A stretch of 64,000 bases of DNA, taken from contig JALWWO010000019.1 of the NCBI GenBank assembly GCA_027078745.1, forward strand, positions 1 through 64,000, written 5' to 3'. Below the pieces are notes generated by a model that worked only from the letters and a program-made list of their open reading frames with translations, was not told the origin of the DNA and ran no database searches. The position numbers and the translations under genes are program-made. How positions within the stretch are numbered: the first letter of the stretch is position 1; each line of letters opens with the position of its first letter. Positions 20,638-30,487 of the stretch are shown piece after piece. The stretch is from Chromatiaceae bacterium. GTDB lineage: Bacteria; Pseudomonadota; Gammaproteobacteria; Chromatiales; Chromatiaceae.

Positions 20638-22755
20638 ATGATGAAGAAAAAGTGTCTGCACGTTCCTTTTTTCGCCTTGCTCAGCTTGGGTTTGAGCGCC
20701 TGCAATCCTGTGCATTGGGATCCAGCGCTGCGCATGGGTCCCCCCAAAGGGCATATCACTGACCAGGAGTCCCCAGGACCTGTGGGAAACCGGCGCCCAG
20801 GGAACACGAGCATCGCTCTGTCTGAGCAAAACAAGCATTTGACACCGCCAAAGGATCGAGAGGTGTCTGGCACAGGCACCTTTGTGCGCAAAGTGCAAAG
20901 GCCCTCTGTGAACACCAAACCGGGGAATATCACCCTCAACTTCGATGGCACGGACATTCGGGAAGTGGTCAAGGTGATCTTGGGGGACGTGCTCCAAGAG
21001 AACTACATCCTAGATCCTCAGGTGTCTGGCACTGTTTCCTTACAAACAGGCCGTCCCCTGCGGCGGAAGGATCTCATTCCTACTCTGGAAACCCTGCTGC
21101 GCATGAATGACGCGGCCTTGGTCTACAATGCGGGCACCTACGAGGTAGTTCCCCTGAAAAACGCGATTCGGGGCCGCTTAGTCCCCCAGCTTGGCGGAGC
21201 AGCCACCCCTTTGCCCCACGGTTACAGCGTTCAGGTAGTGCCCCTGCAATACATCGGGGCAGATGAGATGAGCAAGATCCTTCAACCGCTGGCACCAGAA
21301 GGCAGCATTATTCGGGTCGATAGCCTGCGCAATATCCTGGTGATCGCAGGCACCAGCCCAGAGCTGAGCAACCTGTTGGATACAATCCGAGTCTTCGACG
21401 TGGATTGGATGGCGGGGCTTTCTGTGGGGTTCTTCTCCCTGGAGTATGCCGCTGTCAAAGATGTGGTCAACCAGCTGGAAAACCTCTTGGCCGATGAGAA
21501 CGGCAATCCCTTCAAAGGGCTCTTCCGCTTCATCCCCATCGAGAGCGCTAACAGCCTGTTGGTGGTTTCCCCGAAGGAGGCCTATCTCAAACAGGCCAAG
21601 CGATGGATCGAGCGTTTGGATCTCGCGGAAGCCACCGGCAATCGGGCGGAGCGCCTGTTCGTGTACCGGGTAAAACACGGGGATGCGGAGAACCTGGCCA
21701 AGATCCTCACGGATCTCTTTGCGGAGAGCAAGGCTAAGAGGAAAACCAAGGTAGGTTCCGTAGCCCCGGGGAAGAAAACCACTTCCGCCACGAGCCAATC
21801 GGGGACGGGCAGAGCGGTCAAGTCCACAGCAACGGCTATGACACTTTCTTCGGAAGTGAGCATCGTCGCGGATACGGTGAACAACTCTTTACTCATCCGC
21901 GCCAGTCCCCGAGACTACAAAAAGATCTTAGACGCCCTCAAGCAGTTAGATCTGGTGCCCTTGCAGGTGTTGGTAGAAGCGACCATTATCGAGATCACCC
22001 TGAGCGGCAGTCTTCAATATGGGGTGCAATGGCAGATCTTTGGGGGCAAGAAGGATTTGCGCAATGAGTTCTCCTTGGAGGGCACCCTGGACAGCACAGA
22101 AAGCTCTGGGATTGGGAAATCCTTCCCGGGCTTCAACTGGGCGGTGATCGTACCGCCAGAAACCGTTCGGGCCACCCTCAGCGCCCTGGCGGGGGATGGG
22201 CTGGTGAATGTGCTCTCTTCCCCTTCGGTCATGGTGTTGGACAATCAGGAAGCTTCCATGCAAGTGGGAAAGGAAGTGCCCATCGCCACCACCCAACAGC
22301 AATCTACCACTACTCCAGGTGCTAATATCGTCAATCAGATTGAATACAAATCCACCGGTGTGCAGCTGACAGTGAAGCCTCGGGTCACCCCGGGCGGCTT
22401 GGTGCAGATGGAAATTAAGCAGGAGGTGAGCACCGTATCTGCTACAGACACTTCTGCCCTCAATTCGCCCACCTTCCAAACCCGCAAGATCAGCAGCACA
22501 GTAGCAGTACGTTCCGGGCAAGCAGTGGTGTTGGGCGGCCTGATCCAGGATGTTCAAGAAGAAGGGCAGCAGGGCATTCCCGGACTGTATAACCTACCGG
22601 TGGTGGGGAGCTTGTTCGGCGAGCGTAAGCATTCCGCCGATCGCACAGAACTGGTCGTCGTCCTCACCCCTCGGGTGATCGCCAGCGATCGAGATCTGAG
22701 GTCAGTGACAGAGAGTTTCCGCAGCCGTCTCAAAGGGCTGGAGCATCGGTTCTGA
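20638..22755 (+). CDS. gspD: GspD, outer-membrane secretin (lipoprotein)
   Basis: 705 residues. A lipobox LSAC places the lipidated cysteine at residue 22. The N0-N3 domains follow (NLNFDG-type N0, the IRVDSLRNILVIAGTSPEL segment, two more), and the secretin core from about 440 carries VLSSPSVMVLDN, the VPI and GGL loops, and VVVLTPRVI near the end. A Ser/Thr-rich insertion lies at about 360-400. It forms the outer-membrane pore. Ends exactly against the convergent ypjD gene. Confidence 0.94.
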   Translation: MMKKKCLHVPFFALLSLGLSACNPVHWDPALRMGPPKGHITDQESPGPVGNRRPGNTSIALSEQNKHLTPPKDREVSGTGTFVRKVQRPSVNTKPGNITLNFDGTDIREVVKVILGDVLQENYILDPQVSGTVSLQTGRPLRRKDLIPTLETLLRMNDAALVYNAGTYEVVPLKNAIRGRLVPQLGGAATPLPHGYSVQVVPLQYIGADEMSKILQPLAPEGSIIRVDSLRNILVIAGTSPELSNLLDTIRVFDVDWMAGLSVGFFSLEYAAVKDVVNQLENLLADENGNPFKGLFRFIPIESANSLLVVSPKEAYLKQAKRWIERLDLAEATGNRAERLFVYRVKHGDAENLAKILTDLFAESKAKRKTKVGSVAPGKKTTSATSQSGTGRAVKSTATAMTLSSEVSIVADTVNNSLLIRASPRDYKKILDALKQLDLVPLQVLVEATIIEITLSGSLQYGVQWQIFGGKKDLRNEFSLEGTLDSTESSGIGKSFPGFNWAVIVPPETVRATLSALAGDGLVNVLSSPSVMVLDNQEASMQVGKEVPIATTQQQSTTTPGANIVNQIEYKSTGVQLTVKPRVTPGGLVQMEIKQEVSTVSATDTSALNSPTFQTRKISSTVAVRSGQAVVLGGLIQDVQEEGQQGIPGLYNLPVVGSLFGERKHSADRTELVVVLTPRVIASDRDLRSVTESFRSRLKGLEHRF

Positions 22756-23565
22756 TCACCGGTGCAGGATGAGTTCTAGCACTGCCTTGCTGCCAAAATA
22801 GGCCAAGATCAGGATGATGAAGCCGCTGAGCGTCCAGAGGATGGCGGTCTTGCCTCGCCAGCCGTAGCGCAATCGGCCGATCAACAGGCCTCCGAACACA
22901 AACCAAGCCAGGGTCGAGAGCACAGTTTTGTGAACCAGATGTTGGGCGAACATATCTTCCAGGAAGGCGAAGCCGCTGACCAGGGACAGAGTCAGCAGGA
23001 TGAAGCCGGCTCCGATCATCTCGAACAGCAGGGCTTCCATGGTCTGCAACGGCGGCAGGGCGCGGATGAAGCCGCCGGGGTGATGGGCATGCAGATGATG
23101 ATCCTGAATGGCCAGCAGGATGGCTTGGACGCTCGCCAAGGTTAACAAGCTGTAGGCGAGGAGGGAAAAGAGCACATGCACTTTGATCCCCCAACCTGTG
23201 GTAGGCAGCACAGCAGGTATCGCGAAGTGCGCCTCCAGATATAGGCTGAGAGCAGCCACGGGCAGCAACAGAATGCCCAGATTCTCCACGGGCTTCGTCA
23301 GACTGGACAGCAGGAGCAAGGCGATCACCGTCCAGGCGGTCAAGGCAAAGGCGTTGAAGAAAGCCAGGTTGAGCCCGGGCGGGCGGAAGATGGCATCGTA
23401 TAGCAACCAGCTGTGCAGCAGCAGGCCGAGAAAAGCGAGGACCAGGGGCACGGAACGGGGTAGAAACGGGCGTGCTCGGCGCTGTTGGAACAGGCGCAGG
23501 CTGATACCAGCGGTGGCAATCAGATAGCAGAGAATGGCGAGAAGCGCAAGCTGATCGTGGTGCAT
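22756..23565 (-). CDS. YpjD-type cytochrome c assembly (CcsA-like) membrane protein
   Basis: 269 residues with about eight hydrophobic segments. Members of this CcsA/CcmF-related family keep the haem-handling pattern in the middle; here TGWGIKVHVLFSLLAY and HKTVLSTLAWFVFGGLL carry conserved His residues. The gene is commonly found divergent from ffh, as here. A role in haem handling is expected for the family, but the exact function of YpjD is not settled. Confidence 0.85.
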   Translation of the reverse strand: MHHDQLALLAILCYLIATAGISLRLFQQRRARPFLPRSVPLVLAFLGLLLHSWLLYDAIFRPPGLNLAFFNAFALTAWTVIALLLLSSLTKPVENLGILLLPVAALSLYLEAHFAIPAVLPTTGWGIKVHVLFSLLAYSLLTLASVQAILLAIQDHHLHAHHPGGFIRALPPLQTMEALLFEMIGAGFILLTLSLVSGFAFLEDMFAQHLVHKTVLSTLAWFVFGGLLIGRLRYGWRGKTAILWTLSGFIILILAYFGSKAVLELILHR

Positions 23566-23646
23566 AATCTCAGATCATCGCACAAAGGTGAGGATACGGA
23601 AAGACAAGCCCCTCGTTCCTAGGGCGGGGAATCGCTAGGAGAATGG

Positions 23647-25029
23647 ATGATGTTTGAGAATCTTCAGGATCGTTTCGAGCAGGTCCTCAAAAAGCTGCGC
23701 GGTCAGGCACGGCTCACCGAAGACAATATCAAGGAGAGCCTCCGAGAAGTGCGCATGGCCCTGTTAGAGGCGGATGTCGCCCTGCCCGTGGTGCGGGATT
23801 TCGTCGACCAGGTGAGAAAAAAAGCCCTGGGAGAAACCGTATTAAAGAGCCTCACCCCGGGCCAAGTGCTCGTGAAGATCGTGCACGATGAGCTCGTAGA
23901 CCTCATGGGTCAGGCCAATGCACAGCTCAATTTGGCCACCCAGCCCCCAGCGGTGGTGCTCTTAGCAGGGCTTCAGGGCTCCGGTAAGACTACCAGCGTG
24001 GCCAAGCTGGCCCGCTGGCTTCAGGAGCGGGAAAAGAAAAAGGTCATGGTGGTGAGCTGCGATGTGTATCGCCCCGCTGCCATCGAACAGTTGAAAACCC
24101 TGTCCCAGGAGGTGGGCGCCCACTTCTTCCCCAGCCAAGGGCATCAAAAGCCCGTCGCCATCGCTCAGGCCGCGCTGGATGCCGCCCGCAAGGGCTTTTT
24201 GGATGTGCTCCTGGTAGACACGGCGGGCCGGCTGCATGTGGATCAGGCCATGATGGCGGAAATCCAGGCCCTGCATCAGGTTCTGCATCCCGTGGAAACG
24301 CTGTTCGTCGTGGATGCTATGACGGGTCAGGATGCGGCCAACACCGCCAAGGCCTTCGATGAAGCCCTGCCCCTGACCGGCGTGATCCTCACCAAGGCCG
24401 ATGGGGATGCCCGCGGCGGTGCGGCCCTCTCCATCCGTGCCATCACCGGCAAGCCGATCAAATTCCTCGGTGTGGGGGAGAAAACCACCGCTTTAGAACC
24501 CTTTCATCCCGACCGCATTGCCTCCCGCATCCTGGGCATGGGGGATGTGCGCTCCCTGGTGGAAGAAGTCCAGCGCAAGGTAGATCGGGAACAGGCGGAA
24601 AAGCTCGTCAAGAAGCTGAGGAAGGGCAGTAAGTTCGATCTCGAAGACTTTCGAGCGCAGTTGCAGCAGATGGCGAACATGGGGGGCATGTCCAGCCTGA
24701 TGGATAAACTCCCTGGCATGGGGCAGATTCCTGAAGCCGTGAAACAGCAAGTGAACGATCGGGAGTTGGGGAAGCTCGTGGCGATCATCAACTCCATGAC
24801 CCCCCAGGAACGCGCCTTTCCCGCCATCATCAAGGGCTCTCGCAAGCGGCGCATCGCCCAGGGCTCCGGTACCCGTGTGCAGGACGTAAACCGGCTGTTA
24901 AAGCAGTTCCATCAGATGCAGAAGATGATGAAAAAGATGAAGGGCGGGAATGTGGCAAAAATGATGCGATCCCTACAGGGACGTTTGCCTAAAGGCATGG
25001 GAGGGCCGCCGCGGGGTTTCCCCTTTTGA
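23647..25029 (+). CDS. ffh: Signal recognition particle protein Ffh
   Basis: 460 residues. N domain (1-85), G domain with P-loop GLQGSGKTTS (about 105-114), DTAGR and TKADGDARGG motifs, and a methionine-rich M domain from about 325 that ends with the RNA-binding helices GSRKRRIAQGSGT. Directs ribosomes making membrane proteins to FtsY. Two ATG codons are adjacent; 23650 has the better spacing to GGAG. Confidence 0.97.
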   Translation: MMFENLQDRFEQVLKKLRGQARLTEDNIKESLREVRMALLEADVALPVVRDFVDQVRKKALGETVLKSLTPGQVLVKIVHDELVDLMGQANAQLNLATQPPAVVLLAGLQGSGKTTSVAKLARWLQEREKKKVMVVSCDVYRPAAIEQLKTLSQEVGAHFFPSQGHQKPVAIAQAALDAARKGFLDVLLVDTAGRLHVDQAMMAEIQALHQVLHPVETLFVVDAMTGQDAANTAKAFDEALPLTGVILTKADGDARGGAALSIRAITGKPIKFLGVGEKTTALEPFHPDRIASRILGMGDVRSLVEEVQRKVDREQAEKLVKKLRKGSKFDLEDFRAQLQQMANMGGMSSLMDKLPGMGQIPEAVKQQVNDRELGKLVAIINSMTPQERAFPAIIKGSRKRRIAQGSGTRVQDVNRLLKQFHQMQKMMKKMKGGNVAKMMRSLQGRLPKGMGGPPRGFPF

Positions 25030-25055
25030 ATTTTTTCGGAAAACCGGCGTAAAAT
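25026..25055 (+). promoter_or_regulatory. Candidate sigma-70 promoter for rpsP-rimM-trmD-rplS
   Basis: TTGAAT and TAAAAT separated by 18 bp, just after the ffh stop and about 45 bp before rpsP. It lies in an AT-rich gap that contrasts with its GC-rich surroundings. Confidence 0.4.
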
Positions 25056-25100
25056 AAATCTTTTTCGCAGCTGGAATCGATCCGTTCTCAGGAGATCCCT

Positions 25101-25391
25101 ATGGTTAAGATTCGTTTAGCGCGGGGCGGTGCCAAAAAGCGTCCCTTTTACCATGTAGTCGTTGCCGATCAACGTCGCCAACGGGACGGCCGTTACATCG
25201 AGCGCATTGGCTTCTTCAACCCCATTGCCGCAGAAGGCGAGGTGAAGTTGAAGATCAACCGTGCTCGTGCCGATCACTGGATCCGTCAGGGCGCTCAGCC
25301 CACGGAACGGGTGCGGCAGCTGCTGAAAGTCGCGGCAAAACAGGCGGCTCAGGAGACTGCACCCACGGAAACGATCTCCATCAACGCCTGA
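25101..25391 (+). CDS. rpsP: 30S ribosomal protein S16
   Basis: 96 residues, starting [20 protein letters not shown], the family signature. It has an AGGAG ribosome-binding site. First gene of the universal rpsP-rimM-trmD-rplS operon. Confidence 0.97.
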   Translation: MVKIRLARGGAKKRPFYHVVVADQRRQRDGRYIERIGFFNPIAAEGEVKLKINRARADHWIRQGAQPTERVRQLLKVAAKQAAQETAPTETISINA

Positions 25392-25409
25392 AGATCGGAA
25401 TGATGCGCC

Positions 25410-25919
25410 GTGGCGGGTGATCCAGGGCGCAAGCTGATCGTCGGGAAGATCGTGGGCGCGTACGGCACCCGAGGGTGGGTTCGCATTTGGTCAGAAACCG
25501 ATCCCCGGGACAATGTGCTCCGCTATTCTCCCTGGTTCATCGGGGAAGAGACCGAGCCGCGGGCAGTGCTCAGCGGGAAGCGGCACGGCAAGGGCTTGAT
25601 CGCCCAGATCGAAGGCTGCTGGGATCGGGATCAGGCGGCAGCCTTGATCGGTCTTCCCATCCGCATCCGGCGCAGTCAACTGCCTCCGCCAGGTCCAGAT
25701 GCTTTCTATTGGGCAGATTTAGAAGGGTTACGTGTCCTCAATCGGGAAGGGATGGAACTGGGCCGCGTGGCTCGCGTGTTCGCCACCGCTGCCAATGATG
25801 TTTTGGTGGTGACCGGCAAGGATCGGGAACGGCTGATTCCCTTCCTCTGGGAACAGGTGGTGCAAGAGATCGACTTCCAAGGCGGTTGGATGCGGGTGGA
25901 CTGGGAAGCAGATTTCTAA
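25410..25919 (+). CDS. rimM: Ribosome maturation factor RimM
   Basis: 169 residues, GTG start. N-terminal beta-barrel with [16 protein letters not shown], then a C-terminal PRC-barrel with [11 protein letters not shown] and [14 protein letters not shown]. Acts in 30S head assembly around S19/S16. Context is decisive: rpsP before, trmD 4 bp after. Confidence 0.96.
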   Translation: MAGDPGRKLIVGKIVGAYGTRGWVRIWSETDPRDNVLRYSPWFIGEETEPRAVLSGKRHGKGLIAQIEGCWDRDQAAALIGLPIRIRRSQLPPPGPDAFYWADLEGLRVLNREGMELGRVARVFATAANDVLVVTGKDRERLIPFLWEQVVQEIDFQGGWMRVDWEADF

Positions 25920-25923
25920 GTGC

Positions 25924-26670
25924 ATGCGTTTCGATCTCATCAGCCTGTTTCCCGCCATGTTCCAGAGCCTGGAGCGGGAAGGCGTCGTAGCCCGAGCGTT
26001 GGCCCAAGGGCTAGCGCAGCTGCATTACTGGAATCCCCGAGATTACGCCCAGTTGCCGCACCGCCGAGTAGATGATCGACCCTACGGGGGAGGACCGGGT
26101 ATGGTGATGCAGGTGGAACCCCTGCGGAAAGCCATTCGAGCCGCTCGGCGAGCGGCGCCCGCTAGCCCCGTCGTTTATCTCAGTCCCCAAGGACAGACCC
26201 TGACTCAAAGGGACATGCAGCGCATCGCCAGGGGGAAAGGTTGGATTCTGATCGCTGGGCGCTACGAAGGTATCGATGAACGCCTCACTGCAGACATCGA
26301 TGAAGAATGGTCTATCGGGGACTATGTGCTCAGTGGGGGCGAGCTGCCCGCCATGGTGATCTTGGATGCAGTGATCCGGTTGTTGCCCGGTGCCTTGGGG
26401 CATCGGGACTCCGCGCGGCTGGATTCCCATTCGGAAGGAATGTTGGATCATCCTCAGTACACCAGGCCCCCGAAGATCGATGGTCAATCCGTGCCCGAAG
26501 TGCTCTTGAGCGGGGATCATCAGGCCATCGCCCGCTGGCGGCGCAAGCAAGCCTTGGGCAGAACCTGGCTGCGCCGTCCCGATCTGTTACAGAATTGCAC
26601 CCTGACGCAGGAAGATCAGCGATTGCTCGCAGAGTTCATCCAGGCGCATACCGAACAGAAACAGGAGTGA
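25924..26670 (+). CDS. trmD: tRNA (guanine-N1)-methyltransferase
   Basis: 248 residues. Methylates G37 of tRNAs with G36, preventing frameshifts. The trefoil-knot SAM site is visible as [12 protein letters not shown] and [14 protein letters not shown]. Normal length, in the expected operon position 6 bp before rplS. Confidence 0.97.
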   Translation: MRFDLISLFPAMFQSLEREGVVARALAQGLAQLHYWNPRDYAQLPHRRVDDRPYGGGPGMVMQVEPLRKAIRAARRAAPASPVVYLSPQGQTLTQRDMQRIARGKGWILIAGRYEGIDERLTADIDEEWSIGDYVLSGGELPAMVILDAVIRLLPGALGHRDSARLDSHSEGMLDHPQYTRPPKIDGQSVPEVLLSGDHQAIARWRRKQALGRTWLRRPDLLQNCTLTQEDQRLLAEFIQAHTEQKQE

Positions 26671-26676
26671 AGACGA

Positions 26677-27021
26677 ATGAATCTCATCGAAATGTTGGAA
26701 AAGGAACAGATGGCAAAGCGCCAGATCCCAGAATTCCATCCCGGGGATACCCTGGCGGTACAAGTCAAGGTGAAGGAAGGCAATCGGGAACGCCTCCAAA
26801 CTTTCGAAGGTGTGGTCATCGCCAAGCGGAACCGCGGGCTGAACTCCGCCTTCACGGTGCGCAAGATTTCCCACGGTGAGGGGGTGGAGCGGGTGTTCCA
26901 GACCTACAGCCCCCTAATCCATAAGATTCAAGTGAAACGGCGGGGGGATGTGCGGCGCGCCAAGCTCTACTACCTCCGAGGCCGCACAGGGAAGGCTGCT
27001 CGGATCAAAGAAAAAGTGTAG
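26677..27021 (+). CDS. rplS: 50S ribosomal protein L19
   Basis: 114 residues, with the family core [20 protein letters not shown] and [25 protein letters not shown]. Last gene of the operon. No clear terminator was seen in the 34 bp before serC, so readthrough into serC is possible. Confidence 0.97.
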   Translation: MNLIEMLEKEQMAKRQIPEFHPGDTLAVQVKVKEGNRERLQTFEGVVIAKRNRGLNSAFTVRKISHGEGVERVFQTYSPLIHKIQVKRRGDVRRAKLYYLRGRTGKAARIKEKV

Positions 27022-27055
27022 GCGCATTGCCCTGGCTGTTCTGGAGTGAAGCCCC

Positions 27056-28141
27056 ATGTCGAGACCCTATAATTTTAGCGCGGGACCCGCCATGTTGCCG
27101 GAACCGGTCTTGCGCCAAGCGCAAGAAGAGATGCTCGATTGGCGGGGTACCGGCCAATGCGTCGCCGAGATGAGCCACCGTGGTAAGGCCTTTCTCCGCA
27201 TCGCCCAGGAAGCGGAAGCAGATCTGCGGGAACTGCTCGATCTGCCGGAGGAATACCAGGTCTTATTCTTGCAGGGGGGCGCTTCCAGTCAGTTCGCCAT
27301 GGTGCCCTTGAATCTCTTGCGAAAACAGGGCGATGCGGCGGATTATCTCTGCACGGGTTCTTGGTCGAAGAAGGCCATTGCAGAGGGGAAGCGCTACGGC
27401 GCAGTGCGGGTCATCGATGGATCGGTGGACGGCCGCTTTATCCGAGTGCCCGCCCAGGACAGCTGGGCGCCAAATCCAGAAGCAGCCTATGTTCATTACA
27501 CCCCGAACGAGACCATTCAGGGTGTGGAATTCCCCTATGTTCCGGAGACGGGTTCTGTGCCCCTGGTGGCAGACATGTCTTCCACCCTGCTTTCCCGCCC
27601 CTTAGACGTTTCCCGCTACGGGCTGATCTATGCAGGTGCTCAGAAGAACATCGGCCCTGCCGGCCTGACCCTGGTCATCGTGCGGGAAGATCTGCTAAAG
27701 GAACCCTTGCCGGGCACCCCTACCATGTTCCGATACAAGACCCACGCGGATGCCCAGTCCATGTATAACACCCCGCCCACCTATGCTTGGTATCTCGCGG
27801 GTTTGGTCTTTCGATGGCTGAAGGCGCTGGGGGGGTTGCAGGAGATGGCCCGGATCAACGAGCGGAAGGCCAAGCACCTCTATGCGGCGATCGATGCCTC
27901 CGATTTCTACGATAATCCGGTGGAACCCGATTGCCGTTCTTGGATGAATGTGCCCTTCACCCTGGCCGACCCTTCCCTAGACGAGCGATTCCTTGCGGAA
28001 GCAGCGGAAGCAGGCTTGCTCACCCTCAAAGGGCACCGCTCGGTGGGGGGGATGCGAGCGAGCATCTACAATGCCATGCCGGAAGCCGGTGTAAAGGCCC
28101 TAGTGGACTTCATGGCAGACTTTGAACGGCGTTACGGATGA
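27056..28141 (+). CDS. serC: Phosphoserine aminotransferase
   Basis: 361 residues. PLP enzyme converting 3-phosphohydroxypyruvate to phosphoserine. Starts YNFSAGPAMLPEPVL. The PLP-lysine is in GLIYAGAQKNIGPAGL. Ends GGMRASIYNAMP...F. Forms a serC-serA-pheA run. Confidence 0.96.
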   Translation: MSRPYNFSAGPAMLPEPVLRQAQEEMLDWRGTGQCVAEMSHRGKAFLRIAQEAEADLRELLDLPEEYQVLFLQGGASSQFAMVPLNLLRKQGDAADYLCTGSWSKKAIAEGKRYGAVRVIDGSVDGRFIRVPAQDSWAPNPEAAYVHYTPNETIQGVEFPYVPETGSVPLVADMSSTLLSRPLDVSRYGLIYAGAQKNIGPAGLTLVIVREDLLKEPLPGTPTMFRYKTHADAQSMYNTPPTYAWYLAGLVFRWLKALGGLQEMARINERKAKHLYAAIDASDFYDNPVEPDCRSWMNVPFTLADPSLDERFLAEAAEAGLLTLKGHRSVGGMRASIYNAMPEAGVKALVDFMADFERRYG

Positions 28142-28162
28142 CTTAGGAACAGATTGCGTACG

Positions 28163-29344
28163 ATGTTCAAGATTCTCACCCTCAATGCCATCTCGGTGGC
28201 CGGTCTCAATCGCCTGCCCCGGGATCGATACGAAGTCGCTTCGGAGATCCAGCGCCCGGATGCCATTTTGGTGCGCTCCGCCAACCTGCACGATTTGGAG
28301 ATTCCGGATTCTGTAAAGGCTATCGGTCGGGCCGGTGCGGGGGTCAACAACATTCCCGTGGATCGCTTATCCCAACGGGGTGTGCCGGTATTCAATGCGC
28401 CGGGGGCCAATGCCAATGCGGTCAAGGAACTGGTCATCGCCGGCATGCTGCTGGCAGCCCGCAACATCGTCCAGGCCTGGGACTTCACCCGAAACCTTTC
28501 GGGGGATGACCATGCGATCCATGGGGCGGTGGAAAGCGGTAAAAAACAGTTTGTGGGATTCGAATTACCCGGACGGACCCTGGGGGTGATCGGGCTGGGC
28601 GCCATCGGGGTGCGGGTCGCCAACGCCGCTCGCGCGCTGGGCATGCAGGTGATGGGCTATGATCCCACCATCACAGTACAGCGGGCTTGGCAACTGGCAT
28701 CCGATGTACAGCAGGCCCTGAGCGTGGATGATCTGCTGACGCGTTCCGACTTCGTCAGCTTTCATGTGCCCCTAACCGAGGAGACCCGGGGCATGATCCA
28801 TGCAGATCGACTGCGGCACATGAAAAAGGGTGCCGTGCTGCTCAACTTTGCCAGAAAGGGCATCATCGACGATGAAGCGGCCATCGCTGCCCTGGATTCC
28901 GGCCATCTGTACGCCTATATCTGCGACTTCCCCAGCAACCGGCTCAAGGATCATCCCCGAGTGGTCGCTTTACCCCATATCGGCGCTTCGACCAAGGAAG
29001 CGGAAGAAAACTGTGCCGTCATGGTTGTGGAAGAAGTACGGGGCTGGCTGGAAGAAGGCAATATCCGCAATTCTGTCAACTTCCCGGAAGTGCATCTGCC
29101 TAGGAACGAAGGCTATCGTATCGTAGTGGTGAACCGCAACGTGCCCAACATGGTGGGGCAGATCTCCACCAAGCTGGCGGAAGCTGAGCTAAACATTCTG
29201 GATATGCTCAACCGTTCCAAGGGGGAGATTGCTGTCACCCTGATCGATGTGAACCGAGCGGTGCCAGAAGAGACGGTACAGCAGGTTCGCAACATTCAGG
29301 GCGTCTTGTCCGTGCGTTGTCTCGGTTGCCCACAAGAACATTGA
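28163..29344 (+). CDS. serA: D-3-phosphoglycerate dehydrogenase
   Basis: 393 residues. Catalyses the first step of serine synthesis. Rossmann motif GVIGLGAIGVRVAN, catalytic Arg in the NAPGANANAV/LLNFARKG region and catalytic His in LPHIGASTKEAEEN. The C-terminal ACT domain (about 320-390) suggests feedback control by an amino acid, probably serine. The ATG at 28163 is preferred over an in-frame TTG at 28154. SerA next to serC supplies the substrate directly. Confidence 0.95.
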   Translation: MFKILTLNAISVAGLNRLPRDRYEVASEIQRPDAILVRSANLHDLEIPDSVKAIGRAGAGVNNIPVDRLSQRGVPVFNAPGANANAVKELVIAGMLLAARNIVQAWDFTRNLSGDDHAIHGAVESGKKQFVGFELPGRTLGVIGLGAIGVRVANAARALGMQVMGYDPTITVQRAWQLASDVQQALSVDDLLTRSDFVSFHVPLTEETRGMIHADRLRHMKKGAVLLNFARKGIIDDEAAIAALDSGHLYAYICDFPSNRLKDHPRVVALPHIGASTKEAEENCAVMVVEEVRGWLEEGNIRNSVNFPEVHLPRNEGYRIVVVNRNVPNMVGQISTKLAEAELNILDMLNRSKGEIAVTLIDVNRAVPEETVQQVRNIQGVLSVRCLGCPQEH

Positions 29345-29368
29345 ATCAGGGATCAAGCAGCGGGATCC

Positions 29369-30448
29369 ATGAACCAAGATCGGCTCAGCGCTGTGCGCCA
29401 ACAGATCGATGCCATCGATGGGGAACTGGTACGCCTCATCAGTGAGCGGGCAGCTTTGGCACAGCAGGTTGCAGAAATCAAACGGGAAGCGGGCGAAATG
29501 GATTTTTACCGACCGGAACGGGAAGCAGCGGTGCTGCGCCGCATTCGGGCACAGAACCCAGGACCTCTAGAGGGAGATACCCTGGTGCATCTGTTTCGGG
29601 AGATCATGTCCGCCTGCTTGGCCCTGGAAGAGCCTATCGCTGTCGCTTTCCTTGGTCCCGCAGGCACTTTTACCCAGGCGGCTACCCTGAAGCACTTCGG
29701 CCATGCGGTGAAAACGGTACCTTTAGAGGATATCGGGGACGTGTTCCGCGAGGTGGAATCCGGTGCTTGCCGCTATGGAGTCGTGCCTGTGGAGAATTCT
29801 ACTGAGGGGGTAGTGAACTATACCTTGGATCAGTTCCTCATCTCCCCCTTGCGGATCACTGGTGAAGTGAGCCTGCGTATCCATCAATATCTGCTCAGCC
29901 GGAGTTCCCAGCTAAAGGCGATCCAGCGCCTCTATTCCCATCAACAGTCGCTCTCCCAGTGCCGTGCCTGGTTGGATCGCCATCTACCCGATGTGCCGCG
30001 CCTGTCTGTGGGCAGCAATGCGGAAGCTGCCCGCTTGGCTGCAGAGGATCCCAAGGCAGGGGCGATTGCGAGCGGGGCAGCGGCGGAGATCTATGGTTTA
30101 CGGATTCTCGCCGAACGAATCGAGGATGAACCTCTGAACACCACCCGCTTTTTGGTGATCGGTCGGGAGGATGCGCGGCCCAGCGGACAGGATAAAACCA
30201 GTTTGCTGCTTTCCTGCCGCAACGAAGCGGGAGGACTGTATCAGCTGCTCAGCCCCCTAGCAGAGCATCAGATCAATATGACCAGCATCGAATCCCGCCC
30301 TTCTCGGCGGGGTATCTGGGAATACGTCTTTTTCGTGGATGTCCTCGGCCATCGGGAAGATGCGCCGTTGGGAAAAGCACTGGAAGCCTTGAGCAAGCGC
30401 GCTTCCCTGTTCAAAATTCTCGGTTCCTACCCTCAAGCAGCCCTATAG
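29369..30448 (+). CDS. pheA: Bifunctional chorismate mutase/prephenate dehydratase
   Basis: 359 residues. AroQ chorismate mutase (about 1-88, VRQQIDAIDGELVRLISER), prephenate dehydratase (about 92-270, AFLGPAGTFTQAA and NTTRFLVIG with the catalytic Thr), and a C-terminal ACT domain with GGLYQLL and the ESRP phenylalanine-binding motif. Makes phenylpyruvate and is expected to be inhibited by phenylalanine. Confidence 0.96.
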   Translation: MNQDRLSAVRQQIDAIDGELVRLISERAALAQQVAEIKREAGEMDFYRPEREAAVLRRIRAQNPGPLEGDTLVHLFREIMSACLALEEPIAVAFLGPAGTFTQAATLKHFGHAVKTVPLEDIGDVFREVESGACRYGVVPVENSTEGVVNYTLDQFLISPLRITGEVSLRIHQYLLSRSSQLKAIQRLYSHQQSLSQCRAWLDRHLPDVPRLSVGSNAEAARLAAEDPKAGAIASGAAAEIYGLRILAERIEDEPLNTTRFLVIGREDARPSGQDKTSLLLSCRNEAGGLYQLLSPLAEHQINMTSIESRPSRRGIWEYVFFVDVLGHREDAPLGKALEALSKRASLFKILGSYPQAAL

Positions 30449-30487
30449 GGGACAATCTCAGCTTTCAACCTGGATGAGTAAAGATCG

